This document shows positions 1 through 7,492 of a stretch of 8,680 nt of DNA, one piece after another. The stretch covers positions 1 to 8,680 of the forward strand of contig JAGWBL010000032.1 of the NCBI GenBank assembly GCA_021295935.1, given 5' to 3'. Under the pieces are notes generated by a model. That model did not search any database, was not told where the DNA came from, and was given only the letters and a program-made list of their open reading frames with translations. Each line of letters begins with the position of its first letter. Position 1 is the stretch's first letter. The position numbers and the translations under genes are program-made. This DNA is from Pseudomonadales bacterium. GTDB taxonomy: Bacteria > Pseudomonadota > Gammaproteobacteria > Pseudomonadales > Azotimanducaceae.

Positions 1-725
1 CCCTTCGGCGCCGTCACGCCAGCAACATAGGCGACCACGGGCTTGGTGACCTGTTGTCGGATGGTCACCGCAGCTTCCTCTTCCGCTGATCCACCAATCT
101 CGCCGACCATCACGATGGCCTCGGTTTGTACATCCTGCTCAAACAATTCCAACACCTCGGAAAACGTTGTGCCCGGAATCGGATCTCCGCCGATTCCGAC
201 GCAAGTCGACTGACCAGCCCCGACGTTGGTGGTTTGCTTGACCGCTTCGTAGGTCAAGGTGCCCGCCCTGGAAACCACGCCCACCCTGCCTTTCATGTGG
301 ATGGAACCCGGCATGATCCCGATCTTGCACTCGCCGGGCGTGATCACCCCTGGACAGTTCGGCCCGATCAATCGGGAGCCGGTTCTCCTGAGGCATTCGC
401 GTACCTCGATCATGTCGAGCACCGGGATGCCCTCCGTGATGCAGACGATCAGTTCCACTCCGGCAGCTGCCGCCTCCAGAATGGAGTCGCGGCAAAACGC
501 GGCAGGGACATAGATGACCGACGCCGTGGCCCCGGTATGCTCCAGGGCATCAGCGACCGTGTTGAACACCGGCAATCCGAGATGCACGGAGCCTCCCTTG
601 CCCGGCGTCACTCCACCGACTAGCTTGGTGCCGTACGCGAGGGCCTGTTCGGAATGGTAGGTTCCAGTCCGACCGGTGATGCCTTGGCAGACGACCGAGG
701 TTTCGCCATGGACCAGAATGCTCAC
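1..725 (-). CDS. sucD: Succinyl-CoA synthetase (ADP-forming) alpha subunit SucD, 3' end cut off by the window edge
   Basis: This is the alpha subunit of cytoplasmic succinyl-CoA synthetase, which with SucC converts succinyl-CoA to succinate and forms a nucleoside triphosphate through a phosphohistidine. The reading frame starts at a GTG (725-723) and stays open for 241 codons to the left edge; E. coli SucD has about 289 residues, so roughly 50 are missing. Visible motifs are the N-terminal CoA-binding Rossmann region (VVCQGITGRTGTYHSEQAL, from residue 11), YGTKLVGGVTPGKGG, GATASVIYVPAAFC, the ligase motif GPNCPGVITPGECKIGI, GTLTYEAVKQTT, STCVGIGGDPIPGT and GEIGGSAEEEAA. The sequence stops at AGVTAPKG, so the catalytic histidine of the following GHAGA-type motif lies about five residues beyond the edge and cannot be checked. 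The GTG start is chosen because its product aligns with the family start (MSILV), a GGAG lies 8 nt upstream inside sucC, and it overlaps the sucC stop by 4 nt. That arrangement suggests translational coupling for equal subunit amounts. Confidence 0.97.
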   Translation of the reverse strand, partial: MSILVHGETSVVCQGITGRTGTYHSEQALAYGTKLVGGVTPGKGGSVHLGLPVFNTVADALEHTGATASVIYVPAAFCRDSILEAAAAGVELIVCITEGIPVLDMIEVRECLRRTGSRLIGPNCPGVITPGECKIGIMPGSIHMKGRVGVVSRAGTLTYEAVKQTTNVGAGQSTCVGIGGDPIPGTTFSEVLELFEQDVQTEAIVMVGEIGGSAEEEAAVTIRQQVTKPVVAYVAGVTAPK

Positions 726-1882
726 GCGGCCAGCTCCACCGCCATCCTAGCCGCGTCGGAGAGCTGCTCGGAGACGCTGATGTCAAGCGTGCTCGCGGCC
801 AGGATCTGCGCTCCCTCACGCGCGTGGTTGCCGTCGAAACGCACGACCACGGGCACCGCGACCTCCTTCTCCTCAACTGCTGACATGATCCCGGAGGCAA
901 TCGTCTCGCAGGAAACGATGCCGCCAAAGACGTAGATCAGCAACACCCGCACCTTCGAATCGGACAGAGTGATGCGGAACGCTTCGCTCACGGCTTCGAC
1001 CGTGACATCGCCGCCGACGTCCAGAAAATTCGCGGGAGTCCCGCCCGCGAGCTTCACCGTGTCCATGGTCCCCATGGCGAGCCCCGCGCCGTTCACCATG
1101 CACCCGATGCTGCCATCGAGCGCCACGTAACTGAGTCCGAACTTGGCCGCCTCCGCCTCCCTCGGGTCCACTTGTCTCGGATCCTGCTTCCGAAACAGGG
1201 CTTCCTGCCGGAACGCCGCATTGCCGTCAATGGCCATCTTGGCGTCGAGGCAAGTGATCTCGCCCTCCTTGGTGACGACCAGCGGATTGATCTCGACCAG
1301 CGACGCATCGCATTCGTGAAACAGCTTGCCCAAGTCCAGGAAGAGCTTCGTGAACACCCGGTTCTGGGCGCCTTCGAAGCCGAGCCTGTATCCCAGGTCT
1401 CGCCCTTGCCAGGCCTGGGCTCCGATCAGGGGATCCAGTTCTTTTCTGAAGATGTTCTCCGGCTGGGTCTCGGCGATCGTCTCGATATCCATGCCTCCTT
1501 CCGAGGACGCCATCGCCACCACACGCTCGGCAGCACGGTCTATCAACATGCCAAGGTAGATTTCGCGCCCTACTCCTATGCCGCGCTCCAAGTAGATCAC
1601 GTCGACCGGCTGGCCCGCGGCGTCCGTCTGCGCAGTCACGATGCGCTGCCCCACCCATTTTTCGGCAAACGCCGTCACGTCCTCGACACGATCCGTGAGC
1701 TTGACTCCACCCGCCTTTCCGCGCCCCCCGGCATGCACTTGCACCTTGCAGACCCAGCACGACCCTCCAAGCGTCCGCGCAGCCTGCGTCGCTTCTTCTA
1801 TGGTCCTACATGCGATTCCCTCCTGTACGGGAAGTCCGTGCTCCCTGAACACGGCTTTGGCTTGATACTCGTGGAGATTCAA
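722..1882 (-). CDS. sucC: Succinyl-CoA synthetase beta subunit SucC, TTG start
   Basis: This is the beta subunit of succinyl-CoA synthetase; it binds the nucleotide through an ATP-grasp fold and, with SucD, catalyses substrate-level phosphorylation from succinyl-CoA. The product is 386 residues (E. coli 388). It begins with the family signature MNLHEYQAK, which fixes the start on a TTG codon. The ATP-grasp region has QVHAGGRGKAGGVK (48-61) and E107 in GREIYLG. The metal-binding pair is N199 (VEINPLV) and D213 (CLDAKM), at the E. coli positions. The C-terminal ligase domain has GCMVNGAGLAMGTMD (260-274). Unusual points are D292 in LDVGGD, where a third glycine is usual, S324 in FGGIVSC, where arginine is usual, and RFDGN (348-352) for the usual RLEG(N/T). 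ADP or GDP preference cannot be decided by eye. The gene follows lpd by 50 nt and overlaps sucD by 4 nt. Confidence 0.97.
   Translation of the reverse strand: MNLHEYQAKAVFREHGLPVQEGIACRTIEEATQAARTLGGSCWVCKVQVHAGGRGKAGGVKLTDRVEDVTAFAEKWVGQRIVTAQTDAAGQPVDVIYLERGIGVGREIYLGMLIDRAAERVVAMASSEGGMDIETIAETQPENIFRKELDPLIGAQAWQGRDLGYRLGFEGAQNRVFTKLFLDLGKLFHECDASLVEINPLVVTKEGEITCLDAKMAIDGNAAFRQEALFRKQDPRQVDPREAEAAKFGLSYVALDGSIGCMVNGAGLAMGTMDTVKLAGGTPANFLDVGGDVTVEAVSEAFRITLSDSKVRVLLIYVFGGIVSCETIASGIMSAVEEKEVAVPVVVRFDGNHAREGAQILAASTLDISVSEQLSDAARMAVELAA
734..740 (-). promoter_or_regulatory. Ribosome binding site of sucD, inside the end of sucC
   Basis: On the minus strand GGTGGAG lies 8 nt before the GTG start of sucD, within the last codons of sucC. 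Together with the GTGA overlap it supports GTG rather than a later ATG as the start and suggests that ribosomes finishing sucC begin sucD. Confidence 0.7.
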
Positions 1883-1892
1883 TTCACCGCTA

Positions 1893-1896
1893 TCCT
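1893..1896 (-). promoter_or_regulatory. Weak ribosome binding site candidate of sucC
   Basis: The only Shine-Dalgarno-like sequence before the TTG start is AGGA, 10 nt upstream on the minus strand; a GGTGA sits too close, 2 nt before the start. An in-frame TGA nine codons upstream and the lack of any ATG or GTG after it leave TTG as the start that matches the family N-terminus. The AGGA is one half of the palindrome TCCTGCAGGA. Confidence 0.45.
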
Positions 1897-1902
1897 GCAG
1901 GA
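1893..1902. repeat. 10-bp perfect palindrome TCCTGCAGGA in the lpd-sucC gap
   Basis: TCCTGCAGGA equals its own reverse complement. It lies 11 to 20 nt before the sucC start and includes the candidate AGGA ribosome binding site. It has no loop, so it would form a poor RNA hairpin; protein binding is conceivable but unsupported. A 10-bp palindrome can occur by chance in a sequence this long. Confidence 0.5.
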
Positions 1903-1932
1903 GAATTCAAGGAGAAATCGACCCCAGTCGTG

Positions 1933-3366
1933 TCACGATTTCTTGCGATTGACCATGTGAATCGCATTTCCCGCGATTCCCAACGCCGCCTCGTGAACAG
2001 CCTCGGAAAGGGTTGGGTGGGCAAACATGGTGAGGGCCAGATCTTCAGCGCTTCCTTCGAATTCCATGGCAATGACCCCGGCAGAGATCAGTTCCGACGC
2101 CGACGGGCCGAGGATGTGCACTCCAATGATGCGATCGGTCTTCTCGTGGGCCAGCACCTTCACGAATCCCGAGGTGTCGTTGGCTGCAAGAGCCCTGCCA
2201 CTCGCCCCGAACTGAAACACCGAACTCCGATAGGGCACGCCGTCCGATCGAAGTTCCTGCTCAGTCTTGCCCACCCATGCAATTTCCGGATGCGTGTAGA
2301 TGACCGAGGGAATGGCGTGGTAGTTGACAACCGGCTTGTGGCCAGCGATTCTCTCCACCGCCATGATTCCTTCTTCCGCTCCCTTGTGAGCAAGCATGGG
2401 ACCCCGCACGACATCTCCGACGGCGAATACGCCCGATGCGGATGTTCGGCAATTCTGGTCAACCGATACAAAACCCCGTTCGTCCAAGCCGATTCCGGCT
2501 TCTGGCGTGAACAGATCCCGGGTGAGCGGCTTTCGGCCGACTCCCACAATCAGCTTGTCCACCACCAGACGGTCTTCCTTGTCTCCCACGGCATAGGTGA
2601 CCGTGACCTCTCCGTTGTCGACTGCCGCGCCTATGACCGTCGCACCAAGTCGGATGTCCAGGCCCTGGCGCTTGAAGATCCGCTTTGCGTCCCTTCCCAC
2701 TCTCTCGTCCGCAGCGGGTAGAAGCTCGGAAAGGGCTTCAAGCACCACCACCTCCGAGCCCAGCCTTCCCCAGACGCTCCCAAGTTCCAGTCCGATGATG
2801 CCAGCCCCGATCACGCCAAGTCGCTTGGGAGCCGCCTGGAATTCCAGCGCTCCCGTGGAGTCGACGATGTGCTGGCCGTCCATGGGAACCGACGGAAGCT
2901 CGATGGGCGTCGAACCGGTAGCGAGAACCATGTTCGACGCCCTCAACTCCCGAAACTTGCCGTCGTGCTCCACGACACGCACTCTCCCGTCACCCAAGAG
3001 AGTGCCAGTTCCAGGCAGGTGCTTCACGCCATTGGCTTTGAACAGCACGGTGATGCCGCTTGTGAGTTGCCTCACCACGGCGTCCTTTCGGGCGATCATC
3101 TTGGGGATGTCCATGCGACACCCGTCCACTTCGATCCCCATGTCACCCAAGTCTCGCAAGATTGCGTAGTGATGAGTGGCATCGAGCAGGGCCTTGCTCG
3201 GAATGCAGCCCCAATTCAGGCAAGTGCCTCCAAGTGTCGGCTCGCCGTTCTTTTGGACGCTCTTGTCCACGCATGCAGTGGACATGCCGAGCTGGGCTGA
3301 CCGGATGGCGGCTGCGTAGCCGGCCGGACCTGCCCCAACGACCACGACGTCGAACTCACGGCTCAT
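1933..3366 (-). CDS. lpd: Dihydrolipoyl dehydrogenase (E3), operon-encoded LpdG type
   Basis: This FAD flavoprotein reoxidises the dihydrolipoyl group on SucB and passes electrons to NAD+, closing the 2-oxoglutarate dehydrogenase cycle. At 477 residues it has normal length and all domains. The N-terminal FAD site is VVVVGAGPAGYAAA (GAGPAG 11-16). The redox disulfide is in GGTCLNWGCIPSK (C49, C54). The NAD-binding Rossmann motif is GVIGAGIIGLELG (GAGIIG 187-192). The second FAD motif is GVFAVGDV (D318). The dimerisation domain carries the catalytic HPTLSE (H450, E455) at the C-terminus. The spacer QKNGEPTLGG before the disulfide resembles E3 enzymes encoded with sucAB in gamma- and betaproteobacteria. 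W52 between the cysteines (CLNWGC) differs from the valine common in that group. The ATG lies 11 nt after the sucB stop with no clear Shine-Dalgarno sequence; it is kept because the FAD motif needs this N-terminus. Its place in the operon suggests it serves SucAB first, though E3 can also serve other complexes. Confidence 0.97.
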   Translation of the reverse strand: MSREFDVVVVGAGPAGYAAAIRSAQLGMSTACVDKSVQKNGEPTLGGTCLNWGCIPSKALLDATHHYAILRDLGDMGIEVDGCRMDIPKMIARKDAVVRQLTSGITVLFKANGVKHLPGTGTLLGDGRVRVVEHDGKFRELRASNMVLATGSTPIELPSVPMDGQHIVDSTGALEFQAAPKRLGVIGAGIIGLELGSVWGRLGSEVVVLEALSELLPAADERVGRDAKRIFKRQGLDIRLGATVIGAAVDNGEVTVTYAVGDKEDRLVVDKLIVGVGRKPLTRDLFTPEAGIGLDERGFVSVDQNCRTSASGVFAVGDVVRGPMLAHKGAEEGIMAVERIAGHKPVVNYHAIPSVIYTHPEIAWVGKTEQELRSDGVPYRSSVFQFGASGRALAANDTSGFVKVLAHEKTDRIIGVHILGPSASELISAGVIAMEFEGSAEDLALTMFAHPTLSEAVHEAALGIAGNAIHMVNRKKS

Positions 3367-3377
3367 GAGTTCGAGCG

Positions 3378-4595
3378 CTACAGTTCCAACAGGACGCGAG
3401 CAGGATCCTCGATCATGCCCTTGAGCGCTACCAGGAAGCTAACCGCCTCTTGGCCATCTATGAGCCGGTGATCGTAGGAAAGAGCCAAGTACATCATCGG
3501 ACGAATGACGATTTCGCCGTCGACGACCACCGGTCGGTCCTGGATCTTGTGCATGCCCAGGATGGCGCTCTGCGGAGGATTCAGGATCGGAGTGGACAAC
3601 AACGAGCCGAACACCCCGCCGTTGGAGATGGTGAACGTCCCCCCTTGCATCTCCTCGATGGCCAGGCGATTCTCCCGGGCCTTCGAGCCGTAGTCGGAAA
3701 TCTGGTCCTCGATCTGGGCCAGACCCAAAGCGTCCGCGTTGCGCACCACGGGCACCACCAGTCCGCGGTCCGTGCTCACCGCGACACCGATGTCAAAAAA
3801 ACCGTGATAGACGACATCCGTGCCGTCGATGGAAGCGTTGACAGACGGGAATCGCTTGAGGGCTTCCACGGACGCACGCACGAAGAAGCTCATGAATCCG
3901 AGCTTCGTGCCGTTGTGCCGCTTCATGAACTCCTCTTGGTACTGCCGACGCATCGCCATGATGGGAGACATGTCGGCTTCGTTGAATGTCGTGAGCATCG
4001 CGGCATTGTGTTGAGCCTCGACCAGGCGCTTTGCTATGGTCTGGCGCAGTCGGGTCATCGGCACGCGACGCTCGACACGATCGCCTTCGTCTACCGTCCG
4101 GCCGGGTGGCGGCTTAATTTCCTGCTTCGACGTCTCGGACGTCTTGCTGCGCGCAGACTCCGTTGTCCTTCGAACGTCTTCCTTGGTTATGCGCCCTTCC
4201 CGACCGGATCCCTTCACCTCGCTCAAGTCGATTCCCTCCTCCTCCGCCAGCTTTCGCGCAGCTGGCGACGAGAGCTGCGAAGGCGCTGGCTGCGGAGGCG
4301 AACTCGCTCGCTCGACAGGGCGTGCCACTTCCGTGGACGCACCCCTGACGTCAGCGGCGGAGGCCTCGATGGTCGCGATCCGCTCTTCGTCGCCGATTTC
4401 GTCTCCGGATTCCTTCAACAGCTCAATGACAGTCCCGCTCACCGGGGCCACGATCTCTATGGTTGTCTTTTCCGTCTCAATGTCCGCCAGCGGTTCGTCG
4501 CGCTCGATCTCTTCGCCCGCGCTCTTGTGCCAGTGCGCAAGAAAACCGACAGTGATGGACTCCGGAAACGTCGGAGACTTCACTTCGAATTGCAT
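3378..4595 (-). CDS. sucB: Dihydrolipoyllysine-residue succinyltransferase (E2 of 2-oxoglutarate dehydrogenase)
   Basis: This is the core subunit of the 2-oxoglutarate dehydrogenase complex; it takes the succinyl group from SucA onto a swinging lipoyl arm and transfers it to CoA. The product is 405 residues, the length of E. coli SucB. Domains in order: one lipoyl domain (about 1-77) with the lipoylated K43 in DIETEKTTIEI; a linker rich in Ser, Pro and Ala (about 80-108); a peripheral-subunit-binding domain (about 109-145: SPAARKLAEEEGIDLSEVKG, then GREGRITKEDV); a charged linker; and the catalytic domain (about 175-405) ending in SYDHRLIDGQEAV with H376 and D380. The succinyl- rather than acetyltransferase call rests on the single lipoyl domain, the close sequence agreement and the position directly after sucA. 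The gene starts with ATG 16 nt after sucA, and AAGGAG lies 8 nt before the start. Confidence 0.97.
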   Translation of the reverse strand: MQFEVKSPTFPESITVGFLAHWHKSAGEEIERDEPLADIETEKTTIEIVAPVSGTVIELLKESGDEIGDEERIATIEASAADVRGASTEVARPVERASSPPQPAPSQLSSPAARKLAEEEGIDLSEVKGSGREGRITKEDVRRTTESARSKTSETSKQEIKPPPGRTVDEGDRVERRVPMTRLRQTIAKRLVEAQHNAAMLTTFNEADMSPIMAMRRQYQEEFMKRHNGTKLGFMSFFVRASVEALKRFPSVNASIDGTDVVYHGFFDIGVAVSTDRGLVVPVVRNADALGLAQIEDQISDYGSKARENRLAIEEMQGGTFTISNGGVFGSLLSTPILNPPQSAILGMHKIQDRPVVVDGEIVIRPMMYLALSYDHRLIDGQEAVSFLVALKGMIEDPARVLLEL

Positions 4596-4611
4596 TCGCG
4601 CTTCTCCTTCC

Positions 4612-7446
4612 TCATTCGAACAGCGCCGCTTCCACCAGGTCCTTCTGCGCGCGCAGGTACATCTTCATGTAGCCGCTTGCAGTGGCTGCGAACGGCGGTC
4701 GACCCGCATACACGAGTTCAGCTGGATTGTCCTGGTCGCGAAGGCAGTTCTGGAAGTGGTGTTTGGATTGGTACCAAGCGCCTTGGTTCTTCGGCTCCTC
4801 CTGGCACCACACCACGGCGCCAAGATGCTTGTAGCGGCGTAGCGTTCGAGCGAGGGCCTCCTTCGGGAACGGATACAGCTGCTCGATCCTGACCAAGGCG
4901 ATTTGCTCGACACCGGCTTCCGCGCGCCGCTTGAGCAGATCGTAGTACACCTTTCCGGAACAGAGCACCAAACGTTCCACGTCATCAGGACTCTGCACTC
5001 CGGAGTCATCCAGCACCGTCTGGAACTTGCCGTTCGTGAACTCCGCAAGCTCAGACGCCGCCAGCCTTTCACGGAGCAAGCTCTTGGGCGTGAAAGCGAT
5101 CAACGGCTTGCGCAACGGCCGGATGGCCTGTCGCCTGAGCATGTGAAACATCTGGGACGACGTGGTCGGGATGCAGATCTGCATGTTCTCCTGCGCAGAT
5201 AGCTGCAGGTATCGCTCCAGCCTCGCAGAGGAATGCTCAGGCCCGCTGCCCTCATAACCGTGAGGAAGAAGCATGACCAGTCCGCACATGCGCAGCCACT
5301 TCGCCTCGCCACTGGAAACGAACTGGTCGATCACCACTTGAGCGCCGTTGGCGAAGTCTCCGAACTGCGCTTCCCAGATCACCAGGGTCTTGGGCGTGGT
5401 GGTGGCGTATCCGTACTCGAACGCCAAAGCGGCCTCTTCGGACAGCAGACTGTCATAAACAGAGAACGTCGCCTCATTGGTCAGTTTCGTCATAGGAACG
5501 ACTTGCTCAGCCGTTTCCTGACAGTAAACGCATGCGTGCCGATGGGAAAAGGTGCCGACGCCGACATCCTGGCCGACCAGTCGAACACTGTGACCCTCCG
5601 ACAGGAGGGTGGCGTAGGCCATGGTTTCGCCGAAGCCCCAGTTTGCTGGAACTTCCCCCCTGGCCATGCGCTTCCTGTCGTCGTAGATCTTCTGCACCTG
5701 CGGATGCAGGACGATGTTGTCCGGAACTTCATGCGCCCGTTCAGTGAGCTTGACGAGTTCGTCGCCATCAAACTTGGTGACCGCCGACGTCTTCCAATGG
5801 TGGCCAATGTACGGACGCCAATCGACGAACGCACCGTAGTCCGGCTCGCTGACCATGTCCAGCGCGATGCTCTCGCCGCGGTCGAGCTTGTCGCGGATCG
5901 AGCTTGCCAAGGTCCGGACTTCGGACTGGGTGACGACTCCCTCCTGGATGAGCTGCTTGGCGTAGAGTTCCCGCGTCGTGGGGTGGTTCTTGATCCGCCG
6001 ATACATGATCGGTTGCGTCTTCATCGGATCTTCGGCCTCATTGTGTCCACGACGGCGATAGCAGACCATGTCGATCACGACATCCTTGCCGAACGCCATC
6101 CGGTACTCCACGGCGATCTGCGCCACGAAAACCAACGCTTCCGGATCGTCCGCGTTGACGTGGAAGATCGGCGCCCTGACCATCTTCGCGATCTCGCTGC
6201 AGTACTCCGTGGACCTGGCATCGTCCCGGCGATGCGTGGTGAAGCCGATCTGGTTGTTGATGATGATGTGTATGGAGCCCCCGGTCTTGTAGGCGCGGGT
6301 CTGGGACATCTGGAAAGTCTCCATGACCACCCCTTGGCCAGCGATCGCCGCATCGCCATGGATGAGGATGGGGACGACCTGCTGGCCGCCTCGATCTCCC
6401 CTTCGGTCCTGTCGGGCACGCACCGAGCCCTCAACGACCGGATTCACGATTTCCAGATGGGATGGATTGAACGCGAGCGCCACGTGCATGTGCCCGCCGG
6501 GTGTCTCCATGTCTGACGAGAACCCTTGGTGGTACTTGACGTCACCTAGGTAATCGCCGTCCGGCAAGACTCCCGCAAACTCGTCGAAGAGCTCTCCGGG
6601 ATTCTTGCCGAGCACATTCACGAGAACATTGAGGCGTCCCCGGTGCGCCATGCCGATTACCGCTTCCTTGGTGTACCACTTGCCGCACTGACGCAGCAGC
6701 TCGTGGATCATCGGGATCAGGCTCTCGCCCCCTTCCAGTCCGAATCGCTTGCTGCCCGGAAACTTGCTGTGGAGGTACTTCTCCAGTCCCTCGGCAGCCG
6801 TCAGCCGGTCCAGAATGACACGCTTCATCGCCGGTTCGATCTGGGGATTGCCGCGGACCTTTTCCAGGCGATTGCGGATCCAGAGCTGTTCGCTCTTGTC
6901 GGTGATGTAGTTGTGCTCTGCGCCAATCGAGCCGCAGTAGGTCTCGCGAAGCGCCGAAAGAATTTCCTCGAGCGACGCCTTGTTGTCCTTGAACGCGGAG
7001 TCGTGTCCGGTTTCGAAGACGGTGCTCAGGTCGGCCTGAGACAGTCCGTGGTACTCGAGATCCAGATCGGGCACGTCTGCACGGGTCCAGACTCCGAGCG
7101 GATCCAGCTTCGCCCTTCGGTGGCCCCGGGCCCGGTAGGAGTGCATGAGCTCGAGCACACGAACTTGCTTGCGTTCGTGCTCCGTGGTCACATCAGTCGC
7201 CACACGTTCAGGCACCGCCTTGAGGCGATTGCGGCCGAGCCGCTCGAAGTGGCCGATGACCGGCGTGTGAGAAAACTCGTTGGCCGCACCGGCGCGGCGC
7301 GGCAGCGAGTCGAAGTACTGCTTCCACTGCTGAGGCACCGAGGAAGCGTTCTCGAGATACTGCTCGTACATCGCTTCCATGTACACGAGACTTCCTCCCG
7401 AGAGATGTGAACTCAGCTGCAGTTCAGCAAACTCTGATTTCGACAT
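4612..7446 (-). CDS. sucA: 2-oxoglutarate dehydrogenase E1 component, thiamine-diphosphate dependent
   Basis: SucA decarboxylates 2-oxoglutarate on thiamine diphosphate and succinylates the lipoyl group of SucB. The product is 944 residues (E. coli 933), so it is complete. The N-terminal E2-binding segment is visible (LVYMEAMYEQYLENASSVP, 20-38), followed by YRARGHRRAKLDPLG (104-118). The catalytic part has KFPGSKRFGLEGGESLIPM (228-246), IGMAHRGRLNVL (264-275) with H268, and VKYHQGFSSD (303-312) with H306. The thiamine-diphosphate motif runs from GDAAIAGQG (364-372) to NNQIGFTT (397-404). The transketolase-like pyrimidine-binding domain includes EAQFGDFANGAQVVIDQF (692-709) and LLPHGYEGSGPEHSSARLER (726-745). 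The C-terminus has RIEQLYPFP and VVWCQEEPKNQGAWY. V630 in DVGVGTFSHRH stands where the family usually has arginine (GRGTF or ERGTF), and the next stretch, HACVYCQET, also differs from the usual pattern. AGAGGA lies 6 nt before the ATG; sdhB ends 46 nt upstream. Confidence 0.98.
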   Translation of the reverse strand: MSKSEFAELQLSSHLSGGSLVYMEAMYEQYLENASSVPQQWKQYFDSLPRRAGAANEFSHTPVIGHFERLGRNRLKAVPERVATDVTTEHERKQVRVLELMHSYRARGHRRAKLDPLGVWTRADVPDLDLEYHGLSQADLSTVFETGHDSAFKDNKASLEEILSALRETYCGSIGAEHNYITDKSEQLWIRNRLEKVRGNPQIEPAMKRVILDRLTAAEGLEKYLHSKFPGSKRFGLEGGESLIPMIHELLRQCGKWYTKEAVIGMAHRGRLNVLVNVLGKNPGELFDEFAGVLPDGDYLGDVKYHQGFSSDMETPGGHMHVALAFNPSHLEIVNPVVEGSVRARQDRRGDRGGQQVVPILIHGDAAIAGQGVVMETFQMSQTRAYKTGGSIHIIINNQIGFTTHRRDDARSTEYCSEIAKMVRAPIFHVNADDPEALVFVAQIAVEYRMAFGKDVVIDMVCYRRRGHNEAEDPMKTQPIMYRRIKNHPTTRELYAKQLIQEGVVTQSEVRTLASSIRDKLDRGESIALDMVSEPDYGAFVDWRPYIGHHWKTSAVTKFDGDELVKLTERAHEVPDNIVLHPQVQKIYDDRKRMARGEVPANWGFGETMAYATLLSEGHSVRLVGQDVGVGTFSHRHACVYCQETAEQVVPMTKLTNEATFSVYDSLLSEEAALAFEYGYATTTPKTLVIWEAQFGDFANGAQVVIDQFVSSGEAKWLRMCGLVMLLPHGYEGSGPEHSSARLERYLQLSAQENMQICIPTTSSQMFHMLRRQAIRPLRKPLIAFTPKSLLRERLAASELAEFTNGKFQTVLDDSGVQSPDDVERLVLCSGKVYYDLLKRRAEAGVEQIALVRIEQLYPFPKEALARTLRRYKHLGAVVWCQEEPKNQGAWYQSKHHFQNCLRDQDNPAELVYAGRPPFAATASGYMKMYLRAQKDLVEAALFE

Positions 7447-7492
7447 TTGGTTTCCTCTGCAAGTCTCCGACCATCAAGGTCTCGGGTCTGGC

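Noticed and set aside
1899..1916. Two copies of AGGAGAA on the plus strand, looking like ribosome binding sites for a divergent gene
   Set aside because: No plausible plus-strand gene follows; downstream is antisense to the end of lpd. On the coding strand these are pyrimidine runs.
3450..4892. 480-codon open frame on the plus strand opposite sucB
   Set aside because: It lies antisense to a fully convincing sucB and the end of sucA. Its product is rich in Arg and His with no recognisable motif, as expected for a GC-rich shadow frame.
5233..6516. 427-codon open frame on the plus strand opposite sucA
   Set aside because: It is antisense to conserved catalytic regions of sucA and gives a low-complexity, Arg/Asp/His-rich product without family resemblance.
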